From Ga0077530 sp046293075 (GTDB lineage: Bacteria > Pseudomonadota > Alphaproteobacteria > Rhizobiales > Hyphomicrobiaceae): a DNA stretch of 64,000 bases. The position numbers and the translations under genes are program-made. The notes under the pieces were generated by a model. The model was not told the DNA's origin, did no database searches, and saw only the letters and a program-made list of their open reading frames with translations. Location: the NCBI GenBank assembly GCA_046293075.1, contig JBKBPL010000011.1, positions 40,134-104,133 on the forward strand, given 5' to 3'. Below, in pieces: positions 46,676 through 56,140 of this stretch (positions within the stretch are counted from its first letter, which is position 1; every line of letters begins with the position of its first letter).

Positions 46676-47476
46676 GTGGTGTCGTGGAAAGAGCTGACGT
46701 TGCGGCCTGTGCTGCGTCTGGCGGCGGCGGCGTTCCTGGCGAGCTTCCTTTCTGGAACCGTTCGGGCCCAAGATCATCGGCCGTGGTCAGGCTTCTACGC
46801 CGGCATTCACGGGGGCTACAATTGGGGCGCCGGCGATAGCTCCATTGCGCTTTTGCCTGACCTCGCGACGTGGACGGCCTTCAGTGCCGATTTTGCACAA
46901 TTCCATGGCCGTTACGACAGTTCGCCGGAAGGCTTTCTTGGCGGCGCGCAGCTCGGGTTCAATTGGCAGGCAGGTGGGCTCGTTTTCGGCGTCGAGACTG
47001 ATATGTCGCGGCTCAATGCGGATGGCCGGGCTGAGCGTACATCATTGATCGCAGCGCTCTCCTATACGGCACAGGCCCAGATTCGGCAGGAGATCGACTG
47101 GCTCGGGACACTGCGTGCGCGTATCGGCTTGCTGCCGTTCGAGGGCCGGAACCTGCTCGTTTACTTGACGGGGGGCTTGGCCTACGGCCGGATCGAAGCT
47201 TCCCATTCCTTTGCGAACGTCGACAACGGCGCCGGCTTCGTCGGCTCATCCTCGGGTTGGGAGGTCGGCGGCACCATCGGCGGCGGTGTTGAGTGGGCCA
47301 TGGGCGGCGCGTGGACGCTGAAGGCCGAGTATCTTTATTATGACCTTGGCGACCGTAAGGTGCACGGCGCGCATCACAACAACGCCGCGCCGCCCGAATT
47401 CGGGACCGATGCCCGCTACGAGCTGCAGGGCCACATCGCCCGGATCGGCCTGAACCTCCAGTTGGGCCAGCCCTGA
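46676..47476 (+). CDS. Outer-membrane beta-barrel protein (Omp25/OmpA-like porin family)
   Basis: About 266 residues. A signal peptide ends at FLSGTVRAQ. The eight-stranded barrel of the Omp25/surface-antigen type follows: WSGFYAGIHGGYNWGAGD, FLGGAQLGFNWQAGGLVFGVETD, LGTLRARIGLLP, NLLVYLTGGLAYGRIE, WTLKAEYLYYDLGD and IARIGLNLQLG. These are common alphaproteobacterial porin-family proteins that stabilise the envelope. The start is a GTG (46676 or 46679) after AGAGG; no upstream ATG has a good ribosome site. It is divergent from the exosortase operon. Confidence 0.88.
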   Translation: MVSWKELTLRPVLRLAAAAFLASFLSGTVRAQDHRPWSGFYAGIHGGYNWGAGDSSIALLPDLATWTAFSADFAQFHGRYDSSPEGFLGGAQLGFNWQAGGLVFGVETDMSRLNADGRAERTSLIAALSYTAQAQIRQEIDWLGTLRARIGLLPFEGRNLLVYLTGGLAYGRIEASHSFANVDNGAGFVGSSSGWEVGGTIGGGVEWAMGGAWTLKAEYLYYDLGDRKVHGAHHNNAAPPEFGTDARYELQGHIARIGLNLQLGQP

Positions 47477-47596
47477 GGCCCGGCAGAATGCCCCGAGCGA
47501 CGCGGTGAAGGCGTCGTTGCGCCTCATGCATTTGACGGCCACGGCGCGCGGACCTAAGAACCCGCGAGGTGGCGCACAGCGCAGCGAGGCGGGGTC

Positions 47597-49042
47597 ATGC
47601 TGCTTTCAGATCTCGTGCCGGACGAGGTGGCGGCGCCGGCAAGTGCGTCGGCCATCACCATTACGGGCCTGACCGCGGACAGCCGGACAGTGCAGCCCGG
47701 CGATCTCTTCGCCGCCCTTGCCGGGTCTCGTACGGACGGCGCGCGGTTTGTCGCCGGCGCCCTGGCCAAGGGGGCTGCCGCCGTCCTTGCCGGGGAAGGT
47801 GCCGTGATTGATGCACCCCCGCATGTCCCCGTGTTGCGCGCATGCGAGCCGCGCCGCGCGCTCGCGCTCATGGCGGCGCGCTTCTATCCGCATCAGCCGG
47901 AGCACATGCTGGCGGTCACGGGCACCAGTGGCAAGACCTCGGTCGTGGACTTCACGCGCCAGATCCTGGTCATGCTCGGCCGCCGGGCAGCTTCGGTCGG
48001 GACGATCGGGCTCGTGCGCTCAGATGGCACGGTCTACGGCTCGCTGACGACGCCTGATCCCGTGACGCTGCACGAGACCCTCGACGGCCTCGCGCGCGAA
48101 GGTACCACCCATGTCGCTTTCGAGGCCTCCTCGCATGGCCTCGACCAGCACCGCCTCGACGGCGTGCGCATTGCGGCGGCGGCCTACACCAACCTCGGAC
48201 GTGATCACCTCGACTACCACCCTTCACTCGATGCCTACCTCGCCGCCAAGCTGCGCCTTTTCACCGAGCTGCTGCCTGCAAAGGGCACCGCGGTCGTGAA
48301 TGCGGACGGCGCCGAGGCCGTGCGCGTCATTGATGGGGTGCGGCGGCGCGGGATCCGCCTCGTCACGACCGGGATCGGTGGTGAAACGCTTCAGCTCGCG
48401 GAGCTGGCGCGCGACGGCTTTGCGCAGCGCGTTACCATTCGTGCCGATGGCCGCGACGTCGCGCTGAGATTTCCGCTGCTCGGCAGCTATCAGGTCGAGA
48501 ACGCGCTCGTCGCCGCCGGCCTCGCCCTCGCCTGCCGCGAGCCCATGGATGATGTGCTCGGGACGCTGGAGAAGCTGCATGGCGTCGCGGGCCGCCTCGA
48601 GATCGTCGCCGAGCACAAGGGCGGCCTTGCGGTGGTCGACTATGCCCATAAGCCCGAGGCGCTGTCGGCAGCCCTTGACGCACTGCGTCCGTTCGCGACC
48701 GGCAAGCTCATCTGCATCATCGGCTGCGGCGGCGATCGCGACCGCGGCAAACGCCCCATCATGGGGCGCATCGCGGTCGATCGCGCCGATGTCGTGATCG
48801 TCACGGACGACAATCCGCGCAGCGAGGACCCAGCCATGATCCGCGCCGAGGTTCTGCGCGGTGCTGCCGGGGCGCGCGAGATCGGCGACCGGGGCGAGGC
48901 CATTGCCGCCGGCGTGGCGATGCTTGGCCCCGGGGATGTGCTGCTGGTCGCCGGCAAAGGCCATGAGACCGGCCAGATCGTCGGCAATGCGACACTTCCC
49001 TTCAGCGACCACGACGAGATCAGGAAGCGCACCCATGGCTGA
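47597..49042 (+). CDS. murE: UDP-MurNAc-L-Ala-D-Glu:meso-diaminopimelate ligase MurE
   Basis: A 481-residue Mur ligase adding the third residue of the peptidoglycan stem. GLTADSRTVQPGDLFAAL is the uridine-binding start; the ATP loop is VTGTSGKTS; TTPDPVTLHETL, EASSHGLDQHR and GRLEIV follow; VTDDNPRSEDP carries the DNPR motif that selects meso-DAP over lysine. It overlaps murF by eight bases. The pair is not followed by mraY here. Confidence 0.95.
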   Translation: MLLSDLVPDEVAAPASASAITITGLTADSRTVQPGDLFAALAGSRTDGARFVAGALAKGAAAVLAGEGAVIDAPPHVPVLRACEPRRALALMAARFYPHQPEHMLAVTGTSGKTSVVDFTRQILVMLGRRAASVGTIGLVRSDGTVYGSLTTPDPVTLHETLDGLAREGTTHVAFEASSHGLDQHRLDGVRIAAAAYTNLGRDHLDYHPSLDAYLAAKLRLFTELLPAKGTAVVNADGAEAVRVIDGVRRRGIRLVTTGIGGETLQLAELARDGFAQRVTIRADGRDVALRFPLLGSYQVENALVAAGLALACREPMDDVLGTLEKLHGVAGRLEIVAEHKGGLAVVDYAHKPEALSAALDALRPFATGKLICIIGCGGDRDRGKRPIMGRIAVDRADVVIVTDDNPRSEDPAMIRAEVLRGAAGAREIGDRGEAIAAGVAMLGPGDVLLVAGKGHETGQIVGNATLPFSDHDEIRKRTHG

Positions 49043-50453
49043 CAGCGTGCCGCTCTGGTCGTGGGATGCACTCGTGGCGGCGGCCGAAGGAGCGGCAGAG
49101 GGCACGCCGGCCTGCGCCATTCGCGGGTTCTCGATTGACACGCGCACGCTGGAGTCGGGTGAGGTATTCGTCGCCCTCAAGGATCAGCGCGACGGCCATG
49201 ACTTCGTCGGCGCTGCCTTTGCTGCTGGCGCTGTCGCTGCGCTCGTCCGTCATGATTTCACCGCACCTTCCGGCACGGGGCCGCTCATCCGTGTCGAAGA
49301 CCCGCTCAGCGCGCTGGGACGCATTGCTGTTGCGGCGCGCGCGCGCCTGCGGCCCGATGCGCGCGTCGTCGCGCTGACCGGCAGCGCCGGCAAGACGGGT
49401 ACTAAGGAAATGCTGCGCGCCTGCCTTGCCATAGCCGGCAAGGTCCACGCGGCGGAAAAGTCATTCAACAACCACTGGGGCGTGCCGTTGACACTCGCGC
49501 GCATGCCGGCGGATGCCGATTTCGCCGTGATCGAGATGGGCATGAACCACGCGGGCGAGATCAGGCCACTGACGCGGATGGCGCGGCCCCATATCGCCAT
49601 CATCACGAACGTTCTGCCCGTTCATGTCGGCAACTTCATCGACGGCGAGGATGGCGTTGCGAAGGCCAAGGCCGAGATCCTCGAAGGACTTGAGGCGGGC
49701 GGCATTGCGGTGCTGCCTCAGGACAGCCGGCACCTCGCCTTGCTCAGGGCTGCGGCCACGGCGCGGCGTGCGCGCATCATCACGTTCGGGCGAGCAGCCG
49801 GCGCCGACGTCCGGGCGAAAGAGATCAGCCTGGGCGATACCGGCAGCGAGACCCTGGCCGAGATCGCGGGCTCCACGCTGCGGTATCGGCTCGCTGCGGC
49901 CGGCGCGCACATCGCCGTCAACGCGCTTGCCGTCGTCGCGACGCTGGGCGCGCTTCGTCTGCCGCTCGAGACGACCATTGCGCCGCTTGCTGGGATCACC
50001 CCGCCGGTGGGCCGCGGTGCGCGCTCACGCCTGAAGGCCGGCGATGGTACAATCCTGCTGATCGACGAGAGCTACAACGCGAATCCGGCATCCATGCGCG
50101 CGGCCATTGCGGTGCTCGGCGCGGTCCCGCGCGACGCCTATCGGCGGCGTGTCGCCGTCCTTGGGGATATGCTGGAACTCGGCGCTGGCGCAGAGGCCTA
50201 TCACCTCGATCTCGCCGAGGCGCTCGAAGCCGCCGGGGTCGACCAGGTCTTCGCGTGCGGCCCGAACATGCAGAAGCTGTTCGCACACTTGCCCCGCGCG
50301 CAGCGTGGGCACTGGGCGACCGACTCGGGGGCGCTGGTCCCGCACGTCATCGCTGCGCTTCAGCCGGGCGATGCCGTGATGGTCAAGGGGTCGCTCGGCA
50401 GCCGCATGGCGCCCATCGTCGCCGCCGTCAAGGCGCGGTTCCTCCCCGCCTAG
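49035..50453 (+). CDS. murF: UDP-MurNAc-tripeptide:D-Ala-D-Ala ligase MurF
   Basis: A 472-residue ligase completing the UDP-MurNAc-pentapeptide. It shows FSIDTRTLESGEVFVAL, the ATP loop LTGSAGKTGTKEML, NNHWGVPLTLAR, EMGMNHAGEIRPLTRMA, INVLPVHVGNF-like sequence and LLIDESYNANPASMRAAI. ATG 49035 overlaps the murE stop, so translation is coupled. A GC-rich hairpin at 50519 lies downstream. Confidence 0.95.
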   Translation: MADSVPLWSWDALVAAAEGAAEGTPACAIRGFSIDTRTLESGEVFVALKDQRDGHDFVGAAFAAGAVAALVRHDFTAPSGTGPLIRVEDPLSALGRIAVAARARLRPDARVVALTGSAGKTGTKEMLRACLAIAGKVHAAEKSFNNHWGVPLTLARMPADADFAVIEMGMNHAGEIRPLTRMARPHIAIITNVLPVHVGNFIDGEDGVAKAKAEILEGLEAGGIAVLPQDSRHLALLRAAATARRARIITFGRAAGADVRAKEISLGDTGSETLAEIAGSTLRYRLAAAGAHIAVNALAVVATLGALRLPLETTIAPLAGITPPVGRGARSRLKAGDGTILLIDESYNANPASMRAAIAVLGAVPRDAYRRRVAVLGDMLELGAGAEAYHLDLAEALEAAGVDQVFACGPNMQKLFAHLPRAQRGHWATDSGALVPHVIAALQPGDAVMVKGSLGSRMAPIVAAVKARFLPA

Positions 50454-50518
50454 TTCCGCCGTCGATGCGGCAAGATGCCGGCGGCGCGGAAGGATGGCGC
50501 GCCGGCGGCACAATGAAT

Positions 50519-50542
50519 GGCCGCGGACGGATGCCCGCGGCC
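50519..50542. terminator. Bidirectional hairpin between murF and the small basic gene
   Basis: An eight-base stem GGCCGCGG / CCGCGGCC with an eight-base loop, placed between convergent genes (murF on plus, the 61-residue gene on minus). It has no clear T-tract on either side. Confidence 0.55.
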
Positions 50543-50570
50543 CGAACGTCTCCGCTGTAAAGCGACCTGC

Positions 50571-50756
50571 CTAAGCCTCAGCCGCCGCAGCCTTCGCCTT
50601 GGCGACGCGGCGCTGTCCGGCGAGTTTCTTCGCCTTGGTGCGCGCCCCAATGGTGTTGCCGCGGATGCCGCTCTCCTTCTTGCGGGGAATGGCGTGCGCG
50701 GCCTTCTTGCGCCGCTTCTCGGCGTTGCGCGGCGAGCGCGCGGCTCGGTTCGACAT
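50571..50756 (-). CDS. Small basic Ala/Lys/Arg-rich protein
   Basis: A 61-residue, strongly basic protein (MSNRAARSPRNAEKRRKKA, IPRKKESGIRGNTIGARTKAKKL). It has no membrane segment and no recognised domain. A textbook GAGGAG stands nine bases before the ATG. It follows pnp by 37 bases on the same strand, so it is probably the last gene of the rpsO-pnp transcript. Its composition suggests an RNA- or ribosome-associated peptide; that is inference. Confidence 0.65.
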   Translation of the reverse strand: MSNRAARSPRNAEKRRKKAAHAIPRKKESGIRGNTIGARTKAKKLAGQRRVAKAKAAAAEA

Positions 50757-50793
50757 GGTCCTATCTCCTCAATTCGGCGTGCTGCTTCTTGCC

Positions 50794-53034
50794 TCAATCC
50801 CAGTCGCGCGGCGGGCGGCGCTCACGGTCGCGCCCGCCACCGCCACGGCGCTCGCCGCGGTCACCGCGCTCGCGCCGCTCGCCGCGGGCTTCGCCCTCAC
50901 CGCCTTCGCCACCCTCGCGCGGCGGCTCGGGCGGCAGCTCCTGACCGGTCTGCTGGTCGACGACGCGCATGGAGAGACGGACTTTGCCGCGGTCGTCGAA
51001 GCCGAGCAGCTTGACGTAGACCTCCTGGCCTTCCTTCACCACCTCGCTGACGCTCTGCGGGCGCCCGCGCGTGAGCTGTGAGATGTGGACGAGGCCGTCC
51101 TTGGGGCCGAAGAAGTTCACGAAGGCGCCGAACTCCATGATCTTGACGATCTTGCCCTTGTAGATCTGGCCGACCTCGGGCTCGGACGTGATGCCACGGA
51201 TGCGCCGCAGCGCCGTCTCGATGGACTCGCGCTTGGCAGACGCGATCTGGATCGTGCCGTCGTCCTCGACGTTGATCTTGGCGCCGGACTCGGCAACGAT
51301 GTCGCGGATCACCGAGCCGCCCGAGCCGATCACATCGCGGATCTTGTCGACGGGGATCTTGATGGTCTCGATGCGCGGCGCGTGCTCGCCGAGTTCCTCA
51401 CGCGCGCCGCTTAGCGCGCGCGCCATCTCGCCGAGGATGTGGAGGCGACCAGCGTGCGCCTGCTCAAGGGCGACGCGCATGATCTCCTCGGTGATACCGG
51501 TGATCTTGATGTCCATCTGCAGCGAGGTAACCCCGACCTCGGTCCCGGCCACCTTGAAATCCATGTCGCCGAGGTGGTCCTCGTCACCGAGAATGTCGGA
51601 GAGAACGGCGAAGTCATTGCCCTCCTTGATGAGGCCCATGGCGATGCCGGCGATGGGCCGCTTGAGCGGCACGCCGGCGTCCATAAGGGCGAGCGAAGTG
51701 CCGCAAACGGTCGCCATCGAGGACGAGCCGTTCGACTCGGTGATCTCCGAGACGACACGCATGGTGTAGGGGAATTCCTCGGGCGAGGGGAGCAGCGGAT
51801 GCACGGCGCGCCAGGCGAGCTTGCCGTGGCCGACCTCGCGGCGGCCGGGCGAGCCGATGCGGCCAGTTTCGCCAACCGAGAAGGGTGGGAAGTTGTAGTG
51901 AAGCATGAAGCGCTCTTTGCGCGTGCCCTCGAGCGCGTCGATCATCTGCTCATCCTCGCCCGTTCCGAGCGTGGCGACGACGAGGGCCTGGGTCTCGCCG
52001 CGGGTGAAGAGCGCGGAGCCGTGGGTCCGAGGCAGAACGTGCACTTCGGACTGGATCGGGCGGACCGTCTTGAGGTCGCGGCCATCGATGCGGCGCCCGG
52101 TGCGGATGATGTCACCCCGCACAACGTCCTGCTCGATCTGCTTGAAGACGCCGGCGAGCTTGACCTCGGTCGCGGGATCGGCATCGGCCGGCAGCATGGC
52201 GGCAAATGCCTTCGCCCTTGCCGCATCGATGAGCGCGTAGCGCTTCTGCTTCTCGGGCGTCGCGAAGGCCGCGCGCAGATCCTGCTCGATGAGCGCCTTC
52301 ATCTGCTCCTTCTCGGCGCTCGTGTCGTCAGGCTGGAAGTCCCACGGCTCCTTCGCCGCCTTCTCAGCGAGCCTGATGATCGCCTCGATCACCGGCTGGA
52401 AGCTGCGGTGGCCGAACATGACGGCTTCGAGCATCTGCTTCTCGGAAAGCTCCTTGGCCTCCGACTCGACCATCATCACCGCGTCGTTCGTGCCTGCGAC
52501 GACGAGATCGAGCGCACTTTCGGACATCTCGTCGATCATGGGATTGAGGACGAAATCGCCATTGATGACGCCGACACGTGCCGCGCCGATCGGACCGAGG
52601 AAGGGGAGGCCCGAGAGTGTGAGCGCCGCCGAGGCGGCAACCATCGACACCACGTCAGGATCATTCTCGAGATCGTGGCTCAAGACCGTGACGATGATCT
52701 GGGTCTCGTTCTTGAAGCCCTCGACGAACAGCGGGCGGATCGGGCGGTCGATGAGGCGTGAGGTCAGTGTCTCTTTCTCGGTCGGACGGCCTTCGCGCTT
52801 GAAAAAGCCGCCGGGGATCTTGCCGGCGGCATAGAATTTCTCTTGGTAGTTGACGGTCAGCGGGAAGAAATCGATGCCGGGCCTCATGCTCTTCGCGGCA
52901 ACGACCGTCGCGAGCACGCTCGTCTCGCCATACTGTGCATAGACCGCGGCGTCGGCTTGGCGTGCCATGCGGCCGCTCTCGAGCGTCAGCTTGCGCCCGC
53001 CCCAGTCAATCTCGACCTTGTGGGTGTCAAACAT
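50794..53034 (-). CDS. pnp: Polyribonucleotide nucleotidyltransferase
   Basis: A 746-residue PNPase, the 3'-5' phosphorolytic RNA exonuclease. Two RNase PH domains are present (MRPGIDFFPLTVNYQEKFYAAGKIPGGFFKREGRP in the first, read in pieces; THGSALFTRGETQALVVATLG in the second), plus a KH domain (VIGSGGSVIRDIVAES) and an S1 domain (GKIVKIMEFGAFVNFFGPKDGLVHISQL, read in pieces). The C-terminal tail is Arg/Gly/Glu-rich (RREGGRGRDR-like), longer than in E. coli. rpsO lies upstream, the usual pairing. Confidence 0.97.
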   Translation of the reverse strand: MFDTHKVEIDWGGRKLTLESGRMARQADAAVYAQYGETSVLATVVAAKSMRPGIDFFPLTVNYQEKFYAAGKIPGGFFKREGRPTEKETLTSRLIDRPIRPLFVEGFKNETQIIVTVLSHDLENDPDVVSMVAASAALTLSGLPFLGPIGAARVGVINGDFVLNPMIDEMSESALDLVVAGTNDAVMMVESEAKELSEKQMLEAVMFGHRSFQPVIEAIIRLAEKAAKEPWDFQPDDTSAEKEQMKALIEQDLRAAFATPEKQKRYALIDAARAKAFAAMLPADADPATEVKLAGVFKQIEQDVVRGDIIRTGRRIDGRDLKTVRPIQSEVHVLPRTHGSALFTRGETQALVVATLGTGEDEQMIDALEGTRKERFMLHYNFPPFSVGETGRIGSPGRREVGHGKLAWRAVHPLLPSPEEFPYTMRVVSEITESNGSSSMATVCGTSLALMDAGVPLKRPIAGIAMGLIKEGNDFAVLSDILGDEDHLGDMDFKVAGTEVGVTSLQMDIKITGITEEIMRVALEQAHAGRLHILGEMARALSGAREELGEHAPRIETIKIPVDKIRDVIGSGGSVIRDIVAESGAKINVEDDGTIQIASAKRESIETALRRIRGITSEPEVGQIYKGKIVKIMEFGAFVNFFGPKDGLVHISQLTRGRPQSVSEVVKEGQEVYVKLLGFDDRGKVRLSMRVVDQQTGQELPPEPPREGGEGGEGEARGERRERGDRGERRGGGGRDRERRPPRDWD

Positions 53035-53159
53035 TTCCGTACGTATCCTTCGTCATCAACAGCTCGGGCGCCGCAGCCCCCATGGGCGCGACGCCTATTC
53101 GCATCTTTCGGGAAGCGGGTTCGAGCTCATGCCCCGCCTCTTCGTACTTTCCAATCCGA

Positions 53160-53429
53160 TCAGCGACGCAGCTCGAGGCGCTCGATGATCTTCTGATAGC
53201 GGGCCTCGTCCTTGGCGCGCACGTAGTCGAGCAGACGGCGCCGCTGGCTCACCATCTTGAGCAGGCCACGGCGCGAGTGGTTGTCCTTCTTGTGCGTCTT
53301 GAAGTGATCGGCCAGACCGTTGATGCGCTCGGTCAGGATGGCAATCTGGACCTCCGGCGAGCCGGTGTCCTTGTCCTTCGTGGCAAATTCCTTGATCACC
53401 TGCTGCTTGCGCTCGGTGCTCAGCGACAT
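53160..53429 (-). CDS. rpsO: 30S ribosomal protein S15
   Basis: An 89-residue S15: FATKDKDTGSPEVQIAILTERI, LADHFKTHKKDNHSRRGLLKMVSQRRRLLDYVR and the C-terminal IIERLELRR. It binds 16S rRNA in the platform. It is upstream of pnp with 125 bases between, which in other bacteria contain the RNase III/PNPase processing structure. Confidence 0.97.
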   Translation of the reverse strand: MSLSTERKQQVIKEFATKDKDTGSPEVQIAILTERINGLADHFKTHKKDNHSRRGLLKMVSQRRRLLDYVRAKDEARYQKIIERLELRR

Positions 53430-53574
53430 CGGGTTGTCCTTTCGCTCGGGCGACCGGCCGGGCCGGGCGCGCTTGGTTTTTCGGATGATGGCGGGCAGGG
53501 CATCTGGATCAGATGTCGCGCCGCATCTGCGGCCGCGGCCGGGATGTCGTCCAGCCGGGTCGCGTCACGGCTTC

Positions 53575-53596
53575 CGCACCCCTCGTAAGGGGTGCG
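53575..53596. other. Perfect stem-loop upstream of rpsO
   Basis: Nine-base arms CGCACCCCT / AGGGGTGCG with a four-base CGTA loop in the 280-base gap between the thermonuclease gene and rpsO. Possibly the thermonuclease terminator (it has no T-tract) or a leader structure. Confidence 0.4.
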
Positions 53597-53709
53597 CAAG
53601 ACCGCAGCCTTATACACGAAAGCGCGCGCCAAGCGAGGGAAAATCTGGCACTGGGCACGCATTTCCTCTGGCGCCGGGGGCCGGGCTGCGGCGGCCTCGA
53701 TTCGCTCGT

Positions 53710-54474
53710 TCAATTCACGCGGGCGGGGCGCCACCCGGCGGCCAGGGCCTCGCTCTCGCTGCAGAACCAGCGCTCGCCCTTTTCCGGCTCGATGCGCACC
53801 TTGTCGTACCAGGGGCTCCACGGCATGTGATAGATGCGGCCATTGGCGGTGATGTTGCCCTTGATCGGACAGCCGCCAGCGTCGGCGATGTCGTGGCCTG
53901 CCGCCGACCAGCGGCGGGCACGATGGTCCCAGGCCGCCGTCGTCGGCGCCTGCCAGATGCCGGCACCGCGCGCCCGGGCCTCCGCCTCCTCGGCCATATA
54001 GGCACGGGAATACTTCACAAAAGCCCAGGCCAGTCCGCGCCGCACCATCTCGGCATTGATGTCCGTGGCGCCGACGAAGCAGACGCCGAGCATCCGGCCG
54101 AAGCGGTCCGTGCCACGGCTTTCGCAGCGCACGGGCGCGCGGCCGATGAGCCGCTGCAACTCGCTCGATGCCACTTGTCCGCAGCGCCAGGTCCCGCCAC
54201 CGGCGCGCGCGCAGGCCTGGTCGCCTTCCGGCGCGTCTATTCCTTCGAGACGAATGCGGGTGCCTGCGATCTCGATGGTGTCACCGTCGATCACCCTGGC
54301 CATGCCCTGAACGGCCGGCGAACCTTGCGGCAAGGTCTGGTGCTGTGCGGGACCTCCGCCGGGCGTTCGCGCGAAGCTGCCGCTCCACATCGCCAGCGGC
54401 GCAGCCAGGGCGAGTGCCGTGAGGGTCACCACGACCCAGGGGGTTGCATAGAAGCGCACGCTGAGGCCACGCAT
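53710..54474 (-). CDS. Membrane-anchored thermonuclease (SNase-like) family protein
   Basis: A 254-residue protein with an N-terminal hydrophobic segment (VVVTLTALALAAPLAMWSG). The staphylococcal-nuclease fold follows: MARVIDGDTIEIAGTRIRLEGIDAPE, C-rich GGGTWRCGQ, VRCESRGTDRFGRMLGVCF with the catalytic Arg region, and MVRRGLAWAFVKYS. A C-terminal domain, GGCPIKGNITANGRIYHMPWSPWYDKVRI, resembles the sunset domain. It is predicted to cut nucleic acid in the periplasm. ATG 54474 follows AAGGAG at 8 bases. Confidence 0.88.
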   Translation of the reverse strand: MRGLSVRFYATPWVVVTLTALALAAPLAMWSGSFARTPGGGPAQHQTLPQGSPAVQGMARVIDGDTIEIAGTRIRLEGIDAPEGDQACARAGGGTWRCGQVASSELQRLIGRAPVRCESRGTDRFGRMLGVCFVGATDINAEMVRRGLAWAFVKYSRAYMAEEAEARARGAGIWQAPTTAAWDHRARRWSAAGHDIADAGGCPIKGNITANGRIYHMPWSPWYDKVRIEPEKGERWFCSESEALAAGWRPARVN

Positions 54475-54570
54475 CGGGATTTCTCCTTTCGGAGTCAAAC
54501 TCGATGATTCGCGTGGTCAGGTAGAGACTTAATCGTGGCGGCGCGCCACTATTCAGTCGCAATGTGGTTG

Positions 54571-54613
54571 ACAAAAAATTGAGGCGCCGCAATGCGGTAA
54601 CGTTGGCGCCTCA
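54571..54613 (-). terminator. Rho-independent terminator of the MFS gene
   Basis: Stem TGAGGCGCC / GGCGCCTCA with a 16-base loop. Read on the minus strand it is followed by ATTTTTTGT. It lies ~100 bases beyond the MFS stop and upstream of the thermonuclease gene. Confidence 0.85.
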
Positions 54614-54714
54614 TTCAGTTTCGGGTCTGGACCACACGTGCAGCGGACACAAGTGGACGTTGCATTATGTGCCGAGATTCCACTCGAAATACAATCAAAG
54701 GTTGCGATTTCATG

Positions 54715-55911
54715 TCATTCAACTTTACGCTGTGCCCAGCCGGCCACAGCGCCGGCCAGGAGAATGGCGGCGGAGATGCCGAGTCCTGCCGCGAGGCTGC
54801 CCGTGAGATCGGCGAGGTAGCCGGTTGCCGCCGGTCCGAGGCACTGGAGGACGGAGAAGATCAGGGTGAAGGACGCAAAGACCGGGCCCCAGAGCGCCGG
54901 CGGATGCGAGACCTTGATGAAGGCCGTGACGGCTGCCGGTACCATGAAGAAGCAGCCGAACAGCAAGGCCGAGGCGATCATGACCGGGAGCCCGCCGCCG
55001 AAGATCGGCAGCGCCGCGCCGACACCGACCGTCGCCATCACCGCCGCGAAAGGCCGTCCGGCCGGCCACATGGCAAGCGGGCGAGCCCAGATCCGGAGGG
55101 AGAGGACGGTGGAAAGCCCGAGCGCCGCCCAGACGATCGCGATCTCGGTGCCGCTCATGCCCTGTTCGCGCATCCAGGCGACGATGAAGGTCATGTAGGC
55201 GAAGTAGCCGAGGGCGAAGCAGCCATAGCCGACGAACAGAGGGGCCAGCGGTCCCTTCGACCAAGGCGCCGGCTGGCGCAGCGCCGGCGCTACGGGGACG
55301 GGGCGCGCGGCGAGCGTTGCCAGGAGGCTCATGGCGACTGACATCGCGCCGAGCAGGAACCAGGCTTCCGGCCATGCAGCATCGCCACGCGCTTCCAGCA
55401 GCCACGGGATCGTGAGCGCTGTCACGAGCAGGCCGAGGCCGCCGCCGGCAAAGTAGATCGCGATGGCCGAAGCCGAGCGGCGCGCATCGTGACGAAAGAC
55501 GCTCGCCGCCAGCACACCGCCAGTGACGAACACGTAGGCCGCGGCAATGCCCGTGAGCGTACGCACCGCGGCGATGGCGGTGAAATCCCGGACGAAAGCC
55601 GTGGCGACAACGGTGATCGCGGTGGCCCAGAGGCCGACGATGAACGGCACCTTCGGCCCGAGGCGGCGGATGCTCGCGACCGCGACGAGGGCGCCGAGCA
55701 GATAGCCGACGGCATTGATCGTGTTGAGCGCGCCGGCCTCCGTGTAGCTCCAGGCGAGATCGTTGCGCATGGCCGGCAGCACGAGCGCGTAGGCGAAGCG
55801 CGCGAGGCTGTTGGCGACCGCCAGGGCGAGCGACAACCCGAAGGCCGCGAGATAGCCGGCAGCCGGGCTCGGCGGCCAGCTTGCGAAGGGTCGCTCGCGA
55901 TGGGTGTCCAC
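54715..55911 (-). CDS. MFS transporter (YbfB/YjiJ-like)
   Basis: About 398 residues with twelve predicted helices. The N-terminal LAVANSLARFAYALVLPAMRNDLAWSYTEAGALNTINAVGYLLGAL pattern and SVFRHDARRSASAIAIYFAGGGLG fit the YbfB/YjiJ group of major facilitator proteins. The substrate is unknown. GTG 55911 (VDTHRERPF) is chosen as start with a weak AAAGG upstream; the frame is open further upstream, but that sequence looks non-coding. It diverges from the threonine dehydratase gene. Confidence 0.82.
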   Translation of the reverse strand: MDTHRERPFASWPPSPAAGYLAAFGLSLALAVANSLARFAYALVLPAMRNDLAWSYTEAGALNTINAVGYLLGALVAVASIRRLGPKVPFIVGLWATAITVVATAFVRDFTAIAAVRTLTGIAAAYVFVTGGVLAASVFRHDARRSASAIAIYFAGGGLGLLVTALTIPWLLEARGDAAWPEAWFLLGAMSVAMSLLATLAARPVPVAPALRQPAPWSKGPLAPLFVGYGCFALGYFAYMTFIVAWMREQGMSGTEIAIVWAALGLSTVLSLRIWARPLAMWPAGRPFAAVMATVGVGAALPIFGGGLPVMIASALLFGCFFMVPAAVTAFIKVSHPPALWGPVFASFTLIFSVLQCLGPAATGYLADLTGSLAAGLGISAAILLAGAVAGWAQRKVE

Positions 55912-56140
55912 GTGCGTCGCCTTTCCCGTGCGTTGCCGAGGCGCATCGTCCCCGCCGGGTGGTGGCCGGGCCCGCACGCAGAGACCAGACAAGGCGCGCC
56001 CCTGCAAGTGCGATTCCAGCGGAGAAGAGCTGCATCCTTCCGCTCATGGGCGTGCGCTGCTAAAGAACCCAGCGGATACGTGACGCACCTCTTGACCAGC
56101 GGCCACGCTGAGGAAGGCGGCGTCTGCCGGAGATGCATTC

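Noticed and set aside
46676..46740. ATG start at 46565 for the beta-barrel gene
   Set aside because: The upstream residues look non-coding and lack a ribosome site, whereas GTG 46676 is preceded by AGAGG and leads directly into the signal peptide.
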